DNA of 64,000 nucleotides from Turritopsis dohrnii. Lineage: Eukaryota; Cnidaria; Hydrozoa; Anthoathecata; Oceaniidae. The notes beneath the pieces were generated by a model. The model was not told the DNA's origin. It searched no databases and saw only the letters and a program-made list of their open reading frames with translations. How positions within the stretch are numbered: the stretch's first letter is position 1; each line of letters opens with the position of its first letter. The translations under genes and the position numbers were made by a program. The stretch is from positions 1,240,001 through 1,304,000 of the forward strand of contig BQMF02000009.1 of assembly GCA_027922465.2 (NCBI GenBank), read 5' to 3'. Of the stretch, positions 49,101-60,362 are shown piece by piece.

Positions 49101-52088
49101 CAAATTTAAACGCCGCGTATTAAGTGGGTGGAAGAGTGGGTGGGAGAGTGGGTGGGAAAGTCAACATCAGCCATGAGAACTTCCAACTACTTACTTCACA
49201 ATTATATTTTCCTATATAATGAGATTGAAGATTAAAGGGTGTGTGCATGATAATGGATATGAAGCATTTAATAATTAAATAACATTTACCTTTTCTTTAA
49301 TGGCTGCACAGACTATAAAGAAAAAAAATGAAATACCATTTGATTTTTGCAGAAATGATATCCTACCTATGCAGGGGACCGATATCGTGGCGTTTTTGTA
49401 TATGGTGATGTGATTTGAAAAGATTATCACAAAATGTGGGTACAGTCAAAGCTATATTTATAAGTACACACTAGGGACTTCCATCCTAACCACCCTGCGT
49501 CTCAGCTCATCTTTAGCTATTCACTTGTCTTTTAGAATCCAATGAAAGGAGAGAATCAGTGATTGACCACAGAAACAGATATGACTTCAAGTCATGGAAA
49601 AAAAATCACTATGGTATCGAACCAATCACGTGTTCGAAATACTGAATAGTCAGCTGCAGTTAGCAGATGGCCTGATGACCTTTGATGACGTCACTCTAAC
49701 GTTCTCTTATCTACTGAAAAACAACTGACTGTACGTACCTTAAGCCTACCCTCTTAATCGCTTTAGCCTACCCTCTTAATCTGCCTTTGTTCAGGTCAAA
49801 CCAATACTTTTTATAAACAACCTCGTAACCATACCTCCTAGGAAAGTCACTTAAAAATAGCCTATATATGAGTATGGCGCACAGCATTGCGCCACTAGGC
49901 GGTTTGGCGGTCGGGGTGCGCCATGTCTCGCTCCAGCGACTGTAACAATGTGAATGGATTAATTTAGTTTAACACTCAATTTGAGAGTAGGATTGATGCA
50001 CCTTTTAGACACTTTAAGAACACTTTCGCAGGACCCTAATTGAGAACACTTCTGTGCAAACTAGTGAGGAGGCTATCATGGGAAGCAGTAGGCAAATACA
50101 CAAGCCGGAGATATAAATATGATGTCGATAGAAAGTAATAATTAAAAAAATCGACAATGCTTGATTTATACCTCCATATTACTAATAGCATCATCTTCAT
50201 TAGCTGCATTCCCAATGACTTCTTGTAAAGCACGCACGAAATGTTGATCTTGCTTCAAACATTGTGAAGCACTAGCTGTCGTCTCGGTTAACCCCTCGAA
50301 CTCGTTGGAAATTTCAGTCAAAAACATCTCCTTTTTTGCCTCGATTATTCGGATCAATTGGTCGCATTCTCTAATGACGTGACTTTCACTTTCGAGACCA
50401 GCTTGCTGATAAAAAAAAAAAATCGTAGTTGAAAAATAATTGCTTTCAAACAATTAGTAGATTTGTTCTTCTTTACGCTTTAACCCTCAAATCTCTACGC
50501 AAGACCACTACAGGTTAGCTTGGAGATAATGAGCTGTTGTGAGAAAAGTCACTGTGAAAGAGTGCATTTCTATAGAAATATACACGCGTCAAGTACTTCT
50601 TTAGTGTCTAGTACACTGAAAGTTTAATCGTCGTAATCGCCAGGTTATTAAATAAGACCTATTCTTGAGTCTGCAATAACCAATAACCGCAGTATTAAGA
50701 CGATCAATAAACAGTTTTAACTGGAAGGTTCGCCATACCTTTAAGTACAATGAATAATCGTCGCATTTTTCAATTGTTTCCGAAAGAATTTGCTCACGTG
50801 ATCTTAGCTCTTCACCAAGTTCTTTTAGATTCACCTATTTGAAACAGCGAGTTAACTGATGAGCTTGATGTCCCCAGTTCAAAATAACAATGATGAAATA
50901 TCAAATATATTAAGCGAACCGTACGATAACCCAGCGGGCACACTTGTTAAAAAATCTCTGTCAAGGAGTGCATTATATACACATCATATACACACTGTTG
51001 TAACAAAGATGCTCCTCATCGCAGTGTTGTTTTTTTTTTACGATTTTGCCCACTAGGAACTGATAACAGAGTTGGTCTTTAAACACGAAATAAATCATAT
51101 AAGTAAATCACCTTTTCTCTTTCAAACAGTTGTGTTGCCAACTGTGTTTTATGCTGGTGATGCTTTCCTATTTCTTTACAAAGAAAACAGATACAAAGAT
51201 TGCAGTCATGGCAATAAACGTTTTTCTTTTCCGAAGGATGAAACAAACAAACATGGTAGGTCTTGTTATGATGCTGTGACGGTTCAATGATTTTATGTCT
51301 GACAAAAGGACCTTTTTGAACGTGCGCGAAATCAAAACAAACCCCACAGTAGTTGAATTTGCATTCAGAGCATTTTACGGTGGCCTTTTGTGGCTCGTAA
51401 TCCTCGCAAAAATCACAATCTAAAGGAAATAAAAAAAGTTTAACAAAGGCAACACTTTTTCAACACTGTAGCAATGTTTAAACTGAAATTCGGGAAATTC
51501 GGGATCTGCGTATCGGTTCAACAAGTAATTTGATGAATGGTCATGAAGAAAAAGATAAAATGTTTTTTTGGCGGGAAAAATGTACAAAGTACATCAAAAA
51601 TAAACTACAGTCGACTCTCGAAAACACGAACACTCGATTTCTCGAACTCCTCGATAACTCGAACTTCTTTATCGGTCCCTTGACTTAATAATTAGTGTAG
51701 TTCTACCAACTTCGAACTTATTCTCCCGAGCCTCTGAGAGTTCCAGTTTTCCAGAGTCGAGTGTATTTGTTGCTGATTGTTGTAGGTATTTTATTGACTT
51801 ACTTATCCGAGTATTTTTGCTTGACAATGCTTCAATGACAGGTTCGACGATCTTATATTTCGGCAAGGTAGAAACACCATCTGTTGGCAAAATTATGGTT
51901 TGATGGCAGATCGGGCACGTACATTTTCGCTTCATACTTTGATCATTGGAAATGTTTTGCCTTAACGAACTCTCTTGTAATTCCAAAGCAGAAACCAAAC
52001 ATTCTGCGCATGCGTAGTCATTACATGGCAACACAACAGGATCATTTAAAATATTCGTGCAGATATTACACGAAATTAGTTCTTCCAT
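40017..52088 (-). CDS. TRIM E3 ligase with three FN3-SPRY cassettes, 15 exons
   Basis: Exons: 52088-51707 (RING), 51419-51112 (B-box 1 and 2), 50834-50739 and 50405-50172 (coiled coil), 49312-49290 (23-nt exon), 48315-48173 (COS-like), then FN3/SPRY sets 47685-47419, 47177-46938, 46480-46178; 45324-45049, 44162-43983, 43042 to about 42708; 41812-41513, 40992-40804, 40447-40017. Phases agree throughout, giving about 1235 residues. RING ligands are C7, C10, C22, D24 (usually H), C27, C30, C58 and C61. The 96-, 234- and 23-nt exons match the classic TRIM exon sizes. Each SPRY keeps the GxHxW strand. The architecture is TRIM class I (MID, TRIM9, TRIM36 type: ubiquitin ligases, often on microtubules) with the FN3-SPRY part tripled. 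SPRY 2 has an apparent one-base loss near 42861, and the C-terminal 34 codons come from a MITE. The exon 8 donor (G|GTATCA) and exon 12 end are the weakest calls. A decaying locus is possible. Confidence 0.8.
41288..41390 (+). mobile_element. Family A MITE in TRIM intron, 5'-truncated
   Basis: It lies between the third FN3 exon and SPRY 3a. It keeps the core and the GCCCACTGGG end. Confidence 0.8.
42071..42132. repeat. Direct duplication in TRIM intron
   Basis: CAGCCAATCAAAATACATAC and the following TTGGTTTTGAT occur twice in tandem, in the intron between SPRY 2b and FN3-3. Confidence 0.75.
42567..42650. repeat. Possible solo MITE end
   Basis: GGGACCATTCAATAAGTACA followed by a GGGTGGGTGG tract looks like one terminus of a DNA element. 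The other end is not found. Confidence 0.3.
43100..43220 (-). mobile_element. Family A MITE in TRIM intron
   Basis: A full reverse copy from CCCAGCCGGC to CCCACTGGG, flanked by TA on both sides, just upstream (in gene sense) of SPRY 2b. Confidence 0.9.
43311..43418 (+). mobile_element. Family A MITE in TRIM intron
   Basis: The core is intact and both termini are worn (CACCATCGCC at the left, TTTGCCCCTT at the right). Confidence 0.8.
43490..43592 (+). mobile_element. Family A MITE in TRIM intron, diverged
   Basis: GATAAAGTGCATTTCCATTG, then ATGTACTCCTTCGACAGTGA and a GTCTGGTGGG end. It resembles the variant at 22701. Confidence 0.65.
43603..43630. repeat. Solo end of the GCTCCAGGAG MITE
   Basis: TCAAAATCTCCTGGAGCGTT matches the right end of the element at 26795-26941. 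No partner is seen nearby. Confidence 0.55.
44775..44815. repeat. TTTA microsatellite
   Basis: A run of TTTA units followed by poly-T in a TRIM intron. Confidence 0.8.
44849..45013. repeat. 165-nt intronic hairpin
   Basis: Arms of about 72 nt, nearly perfectly complementary (GAAACAATATTCATAAAATA ... AAGCTTTTCGTAACTTTA), enclose a loop of about 20 nt. It starts 36 bp past the donor of the second FN3 exon, so it is transcribed with the TRIM pre-mRNA. Confidence 0.85.
45787..45907 (+). mobile_element. Family A MITE in TRIM intron
   Basis: A full copy from CCCAGTGGGT to CCCACTGGG, between SPRY 1b and FN3-2. Confidence 0.9.
46001..46045 (+). repeat. Dispersed GGTGTAAACCTT motif
   Basis: A diverged copy (ATGGTGAAAACCTTATAAC) in the same TRIM intron as the previous MITE. 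Confidence 0.45.
46683..46706. repeat. TTAGA microsatellite
   Basis: Four to five TTAGA units in the intron between SPRY 1a and SPRY 1b. Confidence 0.8.
47240..47361 (-). mobile_element. Family A MITE in TRIM intron
   Basis: A reverse copy from CCCACCGGGC to AAAACTGGG, between FN3-1 and SPRY 1a. Confidence 0.85.
47790..47832 (+). repeat. Dispersed GGTGTAAACCTT motif
   Basis: CATGGTGTAAACCCTGTAAG, similar to the copies at 14.39 and 59.93 kb. Confidence 0.45.
47928..48047 (+). mobile_element. Family A MITE in TRIM intron
   Basis: A full copy from CCAGTGGGC to GCCCACTG, between the COS-like exon and FN3-1. Confidence 0.9.
48722..49016 (-). mobile_element. tRNA-derived SINE, family S2
   Basis: It shares AACTGGGAGTTTTTAGTACC, the AGTTGACTTACCGCCAGAGA block and GAGTCGATGGCTCCTAATGG with the element at 39318-39597. 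The tRNA-like part is rearranged (ATTTTGGTCCAGTGATGGTG). It sits in a TRIM intron next to the 23-nt exon. Confidence 0.75.
49106..49160. repeat. GTGGGTGGGAGA short tandem repeat
   Basis: Three units of AGTGGGTGGGAG with minor changes in a TRIM intron. Confidence 0.7.
49924..50097 (+). mobile_element. SINE family S1, diverged
   Basis: GTCTCGCTCCAGCGACTGTA, the GAGAGTAGGATTGATG block and CGCAGGACCCTAATTGAGAA match S1 in order. The tRNA-like part before it is poorly kept. In a TRIM intron. Confidence 0.6.
50535..50588 (-). mobile_element. Family A MITE fragment
   Basis: Only AAAGTCACTGTGAAAGAGTG and the following ATTTCTATAGAAATATACAC are kept. Confidence 0.6.
50930..51057 (-). mobile_element. 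Family A MITE in TRIM intron
   Basis: A full reverse copy from CCCAGCGGGC to GCCCACTAGG with an expanded poly-T. It ends 55 bp from the B-box exon. Confidence 0.85.
51608..51688. repeat. Tigger-like MITE, partial
   Basis: TACAGTCGACTCTCGAAAAC, then TCGAACTCCTCGATAACTCG and GGTCCCTTGAC. One half of a TTCGAA-type element in the first TRIM intron, next to the RING exon donor. Confidence 0.6.
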
Positions 52089-52754
52089 TTCTTATTATGT
52101 GTTTTCAAACACTTCAGTAGACAACGATCCTCGTACATCAAAAAATACAGTTCGTCGAATCACGAAATAGATTCTTGCTTTTAAACACTATTTTCCATCA
52201 AGTAAGACAATAACCATAGCAACCGCAACCAAACAATATGGGAACATAGCTCTTAACATTACTTGGGTTAATTATTCAATAGCTAGTTCTTCTACAGTTG
52301 GAACCGACAACAATGAATGTATAGCGTTTATATAGACTACTCACAATAAAAACTCTTATGGAAAATCTTGGAATTAATAACCAAAAGGTTGAAATCAAAT
52401 ATGGAATCAAAGCTGCGGTTGCCATTACTTTCGTGAAGACGAGTCCAGAAAAGCTCATATTGTTTCAATATGTGTATATATATATAACTCTGAACTCTGT
52501 AAGCTGATTGCTTTGAATTCAAACTACACCCTCCTCACACCAACTTTCAGCCTGACAGTTGAACTGACTTTATTTGCTCATTTACCATTACTCACAAAGG
52601 GAACAAAGTATATTATTATATTGGGCGTTTTGGAAACCGAAGAATGGATCAGATGTTGGATGATGGGACAGGACTCTATCGAAAACAGTAGCTTGAACAT
52701 TGTAATTGTGTTGAGTAAAAACGCCATCGAGTTAAATCTAAAAATTTTGGTACG
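52089..52754. other. Upstream region of the TRIM gene
   Basis: The likely promoter of the minus-strand TRIM gene. No clear TATA or other motif stands out. Frames of 60-81 codons have no support. Confidence 0.4.
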
Positions 52755-52910
52755 TTGAATATTAGGAATTTTGGCGAGTGAAATGTTAGTGGCGAGTTAA
52801 ATGTTAGGAATTTTGGCGAGTTAAATGTTAGGAATTTTGGCAAGTTAAATGTTAGGAATTTTGGCGAGTTAAATGTTAGGCATTTTGGCGAGTTAAATGT
52901 TAGGAACTTT
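52755..52910. repeat. 24-nt minisatellite
   Basis: About six units of TTAGGAATTTTGGCGAGTTA plus AATG. A 92-codon minus frame across it reads as Leu/Thr/Phe-rich repeats and is not a gene. Confidence 0.9.
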
Positions 52911-53924
52911 TTGCGGAGAAATAATTTCAAAAAACCAACCACAGGTTTCGACATTTTTTAAAAGATGGTTTGACAGCTCTCGGAACGCAAGAAAGGCAGA
53001 ATTCACTATGAGACCCTGGGTTCGAGGTTGACTATATACATGATTGAACAGAGAACATTATAGTAAGTAACGCCGAGATAGTGACTTTACTTTGTTGATT
53101 TAGTAGCAACTGACTTTTTTTTTCTTATTTGGGCAGGGAGCTGTAACTTGTTTGGGCAGCCACTTCATCGACTCATCATTTTGTTAAACACTTTTAATCG
53201 TTTATTCACTTCACGCCTGCTTTTAAGCTCATCTATCCTACAGTTCACGGTGAAAACCTTGAAAAATTTGTTTGGGTCAGTGTGAATAAAATACCGTCGT
53301 GTCTCAATCTTTCAAAAGTTTTTATAAGACTTTACTGGGAAATGTTTGCTGACATCAAAGCATCAGATGAACTTACTCTCTGTAAGGAGCGTAAGCACAG
53401 TTATATTCAAATTGCGATGAAATAAAAGTGATCTATTTACTTGAGAGATTTTTTGGTGAAGTCAGAAAACAAAAAGTCAAAAAACCAAAAAAAAACCAAA
53501 CAAGAAAAGATTTTTGAGCGAAGCTTTTTGTCTTATGACATCATCATGACTTTGATTTGCTAATGGCGAATAATTTTCAACATTTTTGATGAAACTTTCT
53601 AACACGAAAGTTTGTAAACATTCTATGAAGCAGATCGCTTTCAAATAAGATTTATGACAGCGATCAGATTTCATCAATTATTGATCATTCTAAGAAAATT
53701 GACTTGCTTATTCAACTTTCGGAATTATATAACGTATCATATCCCTGGTATAGCAATAGCTATTCTATATTGAATAATCGAGAAAAGCTTGGACACACAA
53801 TTTCATAACTTTGTAGCATAAATAAATTGAAAATTTGCAATAAAATTTTACAATGTGTGTGCCAAGAAAGAACGTCAAGTGAATCGAAATAAAAACCATC
53901 TCTGCTAGCTGTTGAGAGTAAACG
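52911..53924. other. Intergenic, nothing recognised
   Basis: It includes a solo GAGACCCTGGGTTCGAGGTT end at about 53011-53031 and a GGTGAAAACCTTG dispersed motif at about 53250-53290. No gene. Confidence 0.4.
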
Positions 53925-55051
<1,127 letters not shown>

Positions 55052-55607
55052 GCTTCAAACTGTAGTTTAATTAACGCCTTTATGTGCGTTCTCAAGATTT
55101 ATTGACGTCTTCATCATAATCTGTACTTTGTATGTTTTGTTTACAACTATATTTACACACACATTCTCTGTCTGTCTCTCTATATATACGTTCTTGATGA
55201 TCTTACCCGCAGGTAAATTCGTTCTGGTTTAAACTCTTAAGTTTTTTAACCAACGTTGTTGTGAATTGAAGGCCACGCATATGCATTTATCAAGTATTCT
55301 TGATAATGATAATGATAAGCGCCTGGGAGTTTGTGAAATTTTCAGATCTCAGGATGGCGTTTGTTAAAGAAGGGCGTGTCAAAGGCATATCATTTTTGTA
55401 TCAAAGTGGGCGCTTATTCTAGGGAGGGAACTTATTGCAGTTGATACGGCAAATGGGTGTCACTGGAAACAAATCGTTAAAAAGCAAGTAATAAACTACA
55501 CAAAAGCAGAGACTAAATACGTTTCAACACAGCAAATCAATATTAGGTTAGCGATTTCATTGTTTTGAAGTTTCGTAATCGAAGCTGTTTACTGTATTGT
55601 ATTGTAG
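55052..55607. other. Intergenic, nothing recognised
   Basis: The 3' side of the zinc-protein gene. No other gene or repeat. Confidence 0.4.
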
Positions 55608-55681
55608 AGTGTGTATATACACACAACTTCAATGATAAATGCTCTTTGCCACAGTGACTTTTTAATGATTTTACCCACTTG
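55608..55681 (-). mobile_element. Family A MITE fragment
   Basis: The half from ACACAACTTCAATGATAAAT to TTTTACCCACTTGG. Confidence 0.7.
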
Positions 55682-55704
55682 GTTATACTCATTTGACCCT
55701 CCTC

Positions 55705-55810
55705 CTATTATTGGTCGTCGGGTAAATATCCTGTCGGGCTACGTCCATCGAAAAAGTGTACATCGAAACCGACATCTGAAGTGTCGGTCGGAATATTGTC
55801 CTGGAATCGT
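55705..55810. mobile_element. Partial copy of the telomere-repeat MITE
   Basis: ATTGGTCGTCGGGTAAATAT, then TCGGGCTAC, and a GTCGGAATATTGTCCTGGAA end match the right arm of the 38.3-kb element. TTAGGG repeats are absent. Confidence 0.65.
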
Positions 55811-56462
55811 TCCTAACTGTCTTAAATTGAAAAAAGTGGGGTAAAGTGTTGTAGTCGATATCATCTAGATGAAAGTTTCCAAATTTCTGCTCACTCTGTC
55901 GGTTTTTGAAGAGTGAGTGTCAACACTTGACGAACGTTGGAAACCGACGTCGATCACATTCAGGAGGGTAACGACATGATGCTAAGAAATTAGTATAGTA
56001 TTCATGACGTTTTGTAAAAGAGAATTGAAATATCTATTGGAATTATTGGATAAGTTGAAGTAAAAGTCCTTCTCGATATCCCGCTTACAAACTCTACTTC
56101 TATCCGCGGTTGACTCATCCGAGTCCTTCATTGTAAATTCCGCCACAACTTTATCAACTAACTTAATCCTTTTTACTCCTTTTTATGTGAAATACATAAA
56201 AGGATGTAAATGGAGCATTGATTGGTGACAATGAATATCCAAAATATCTTAGAAAAAATATCGATGAAAATATTTCAGGAAATATATCGGCCTTGACGTC
56301 AAATATGACATTAGTGATCACGTGATCGACAAAATGACGTCAAAATGTTCGAATTTGACGTCAGTTCTTTTATTGTTGAAGTTGAACGTCGGTTGTTCAT
56401 GCACATGTTTCTGCAAGAAATATTTATGACGAAACGAGTTTGACTGATACAAAAGCTTAAAT
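55811..56462. other. Intergenic upstream of the ankyrin gene
   Basis: No gene. Several AAATATGACGTCA-like words near 56290-56365 recur, of unknown meaning. Confidence 0.35.
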
Positions 56463-59055
56463 ATGACACTAAGTTCACTATTTACAACAAAATCTAACAA
56501 AGCTGTTTCGAAGAAGAAGAACAAGGCTGAAGTTTTCTTACCTTCTTCGACAGCACCAAGCGAAGATTCTTTGCTGAATTTATACACACTTCAATCTGTA
56601 AGTATCTTGTACAAGTATTTTGGTGGGAAAACCAGAGAAATAGAATAGGGGATGCCTGTCTTTTTATGCAAGCGGAGAGCAATTAATACTAAAGACATTA
56701 ATACAAACATCAATTATCTGTATTGGAACCAAAAGTATGTGTCTCCAACCAAAGAAGTCCAAGATAACTTTTACAGAAGTTCTTAGTAGTTCTCAGTATT
56801 CAGTGGAAACACACTGTATACAATAAATCAATTCATCTATTCCATTATTCAAAAGGAATCTGCTGACGAGATTGGTGATGGATTAAACCAATCGGAAAGC
56901 AGTTGCAGTGATCTCAGCTCCACAACCAAACCTGACACATTGTCGACAACCACAGTTCATAGCATAGCAAGATGTCAACGTGCTCGACAATTTGGTAAGC
57001 TAGAAAATATGGTCAGATCGATGATCACCAGGTCTGAATGTATCGGATCACCAATAGAAAAATTTAAAGCTCCATCACCAAGGCCTGAACCACGTTTTTG
57101 TTTGGGTCCTTACGAAGACGTGATGATGTCACCACAAATGATACGGAGAGAACAATCCCCGGGTTTACCGGAGAGCCGTGCGTCATCTTGTGTTGACTTT
57201 TCATTGATAGAAGTAGACAGCCTTCCGTTTGTTCCCGAACCAAAACCCTTCAAATTCCCCAAAATATTCGGTTTTGATCGGTATGGTCAAGAAATCGAGG
57301 AAGAACAGTTGCCAAAGATCAAATACGCTTTCGGAATAAACACGGACGAAGAAAACCAATTCCAACAAGTTCAGCTGAAAAAATATTTCGACAAAATCAA
57401 CAACGTCCACATAATGGAAGAAGCCAAAGTATTTGCCCGACATAATCTTCCTCAGAATCCGACAAAATGCGTCGGTGACCGAGAAACGGCCGATGATTTC
57501 GTACGAAGTATGTACAAACAAAAACGTCAAGAAATTGCTGAAGACGACGGATCTTTCAAATCACACAAAAAAGGCGAGATTCGATATCGTCGAAAAATCA
57601 CCGAAGGAAGTTACCCAAACAGGTCCGTCAAAGAAAGTGATTTGCCTCGATTACTCAGGTATGTCTGTTATTCATCACTTGCTGCTTCTATGATGAGTTC
57701 AAAAGTAGATGTAAGTTTTCTTGTGTTGTTTTGCATTTGCAGTAATATTCTGTGAACTTCATCGCTTGTGCTACTATACCTGTAGATATACATGGAAAGG
57801 AAAATTGAAGAAACTCTCGAAATATCTTGAAGAAACTTCTTCACATTCAAAGATTAACAGACATGATGAGTATGGAAGGACTGCTTTACATTTTGCTGCT
57901 TCTTGGGGATGCGTGAGAACAATGAAATTGTTACTCGATGTCCCAGGCATTAATTTAAATGCTCGTGATGAACGAGGCAAAACACCATTATACAAGGTTT
58001 GTATAAAAGAGTTGATGAAAGTTAATGTCGATTTGTTTCGATTATTGGTGTTTGACGTTTTGCACTCAAAGTCTCATTTGCTGTTAATTCTGAGTTGATT
58101 CCAGTCCCAAGGCTCTTCTCAATTTTGGATTCTTTAAGCATTGATTTCAATTTTTAAACATGCATTGCTGATTTTTAGGCTGTTGAACTGGGAGAACTTG
58201 AAGCCGTTCAACTTCTTGTTGAAGCTGGCGCAAATCTTAACATCAAGGCGTCAGATGGTCGAAATGTATTCGAATACGCACTACAAGAATTAGGTGATAA
58301 ATATTTGAATTTGATCAAATACTTATATCACGAAGGCGGAATGATCAAGAAGAGGAAGGAAAACGCCCGCATGACGTATTTACACATGGCGTGTCTGTGT
58401 AAACGAAATGTGAAGGTAACAGAGACAATAAAGGAGCTAATCAGAAGTGGTGAATTTGTCAACGCCACAGAAGGATGTGGAAAGTAAGAACCAACTACAT
58501 ATAACTCTCTTTTCGTGATGTTGTTGCACGAGCACAAGGTTAAAAAATTGGTATTTGTTGCCTTTTTCAACTTTTCTAAAAATAAAGCCGTCTGTGTTTT
58601 TCAGAACGCCTCTCATTTTGGCTGTCCAGATGAACAAACCAGAAGTCGTGTCGCTGTTACTTGAAAACGCTGCTGATCCAAGACATGTTGACTTGGATGC
58701 AAAATCTGCTTTACAATATGCAAAGCCAAACACCACGTGAGTATTCATATCGATTTATCGGATTTGCTGATGCCAGCTTTTAAGTGATTCCCTAGCAACA
58801 AGCATCCATCTTAGTTCCACCATCTTTTCGTTTAGATGTTATAAATTCATTCGAGCAGCACTTGCAGGAATTGCAAAGATAAGCAAACGTGCTGCTGAGG
58901 TAATATTTACGCCCATTCTTCATTTAGGGCGTTTCATCTGATCTAATAATGCCTAATCGACCCTTTTTTTATACTTTTAGGAAAAACGAAAAACTGCAGA
59001 AATAGCAATGGATAAACCTGAAGATAATCTCTTGGGAAAACACCAAAATGTTTAG
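56463..59055 (+). CDS. Ankyrin-repeat protein, 7 exons, 574 aa
   Basis: Exons 56463-56597, 56856-57658, 57786-57996, 58179-58483, 58605-58736, 58836-58899 and 58981-59055 join with consistent phases (0, 2, 0, 2, 2, 0) and GT..AG introns, giving 574 residues. Residues 1 to about 310 are polar and probably disordered, with an FPKIFGFDRYGQEIEEEQLP patch. Ankyrin repeats run from about 330 to 520: DEYGRTALHFAASWG, DERGKTPLYKAVELGE, TYLHMACLCKR and KTPLILAVQMNKPEVVSLLL. A basic tail (AKISKRAAEEKRKTAE) follows. No SOCS box, death domain or kinase is seen. Ankyrin arrays bind other proteins; the partner is unknown. The first Met has no frame competitor, and exon 1 ends at a strong TCT|GTAAGT donor. 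Confidence 0.85.
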
Positions 59056-59337
59056 ATTTATTTATTTATATATTTTTATCATTTATTTAGTCATTTATAA
59101 TTTTTTTATTTAATTTTATGTTTTGTGTTTTGTCTTTTTGCACCCTCAGTCGTTTCAGAGCAGTGGTTAGAGATTTTTGTTTTTTCAGGCAGGTATATGT
59201 TATATGTTAAAGCTTTAACATAGCCCTATTCTAAGTGATTAACCAAAAGTAATCCGTTTTTAACGGGTTTACGTTATCTTTCTTGCGGCCAGTAGAAGCT
59301 AAGGGTCCGTTCATTTGAACCCGGTAAAGCAACCAAT
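59056..59337. other. 3' side of the ankyrin gene
   Basis: T- and A-rich sequence right after the stop. No AATAAA in the first 200 bases was noticed. Confidence 0.35.
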
Positions 59338-59414
59338 GATCAACCTCATACCCAGAGGTTTCTTGCTTTTTCGATATATCGAAAAGGGAATAAACCCTGA
59401 GTATGAGGTTGATC
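59338..59414. mobile_element. Short palindromic MITE, diverged
   Basis: ATCAACCTCATACCCAGAGG and its near complement (GGGTATGAGGTTGAT type) enclose a short centre. Related to 20620-20697. Confidence 0.7.
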
Positions 59415-59460
59415 ATGGCTGTTATATGGATTTTTTAACCTGTTTTTCTCCCGAAAAATC

Positions 59461-59550
59461 AATTTGACGGAGTGCATTTCTATAGAAATTTGCAGACTAT
59501 TTCAATAAAGATGCTCTTCATCGCAGTGACTTTTTGACGATTTTGCCTAG
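59461..59550 (-). mobile_element. Family A MITE, partial
   Basis: From ATTTGACGGAGTGCATTTC to GACGATTTTGCC. The left end is lost, and its right end abuts the next element. Confidence 0.75.
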
Positions 59551-59681
59551 GGATTGTTCACAAATGACGTCAACCAAAAAAAAAAAAAAAACAGCCTCCA
59601 CCCCACTGGTCCTTTTGTATCTTAGTCTCTTACGCATTTTTAATTAGACGTAAAAATATTTGCAATGATATTCGTGTAATT

Positions 59682-59712
<31 letters not shown>

Positions 59713-59740
59713 CAGTTGACGTCATTTGTGAACAGTCCCC
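59549..59740. mobile_element. MITE with inverted ends around poly-A and poly-C
   Basis: The ends GGATTGTTCACAAATGACGT and its complement (ACGTCATTTGTGAACAGTCC) are inverted over about 25 bp. The interior has an A run next to the left end and a C run of about 29 nt (59683-59710) next to the right end. Confidence 0.8.
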
Positions 59741-60362
59741 TATTGGGTTGTTTAAGAATCAACCCGTTTGTCCAGAAATTTGTTGTTAGCCAGGACAGCT
59801 TGCTTGTGACAGGTTGTTGAGGATTCGTTAAAACAGCCGAGATCTCGGCATACTGAGCCAATCCGTTTTTCCGTTCTGTATTGTCTTATATGAGCACCCC
59901 TGTAGCCACTCAATTATTTTTTATCAGTATGATGTAAACCTTGTAAAATTGGTTTGAGTGATCGAGTTTTACAAACAATATTTTTGTTTGATAGTTCGGG
60001 ATTCAAGGTCGCGGAAAGTTGCCTAAAAAGGCTTTGTCAGCATATTCATTCAAAATTGACGTTAGCCAATAAAGTCTTATCGGTCTTATTAATAAAACAC
60101 AATAACAGTTTTCACATAATAAAATGGGTATGCTTTATTTTGTAAGATTTCTTTTGTTTATCTCTTATAAGATAATCGTTTCTTTTAATGTTAATTTTTC
60201 TTTTATAACACGAATGAAACGACCATGAAATTAAAGTTAAAACATGTCACACTGGAGAGAAGTTTGAAAAAAACGTTACGTGTAATTAGTGGAAATATTC
60301 TTGCATCAAAACGTAAAGGAAAGTTTTTTTTGTAAGATCGTTTCGTGTTGTTAGGTTGCAAC
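59741..60362. other. Intergenic with dispersed motif
   Basis: It contains a GATGTAAACCTTGTAAAATT motif at about 59931-59985 and the upstream region of the stem-protein gene. No other gene. Confidence 0.4.

Noticed and set aside
52676..52954. 92-codon minus frame of LTFNSPKF repeats
   Set aside because: Product of the 24-nt minisatellite.
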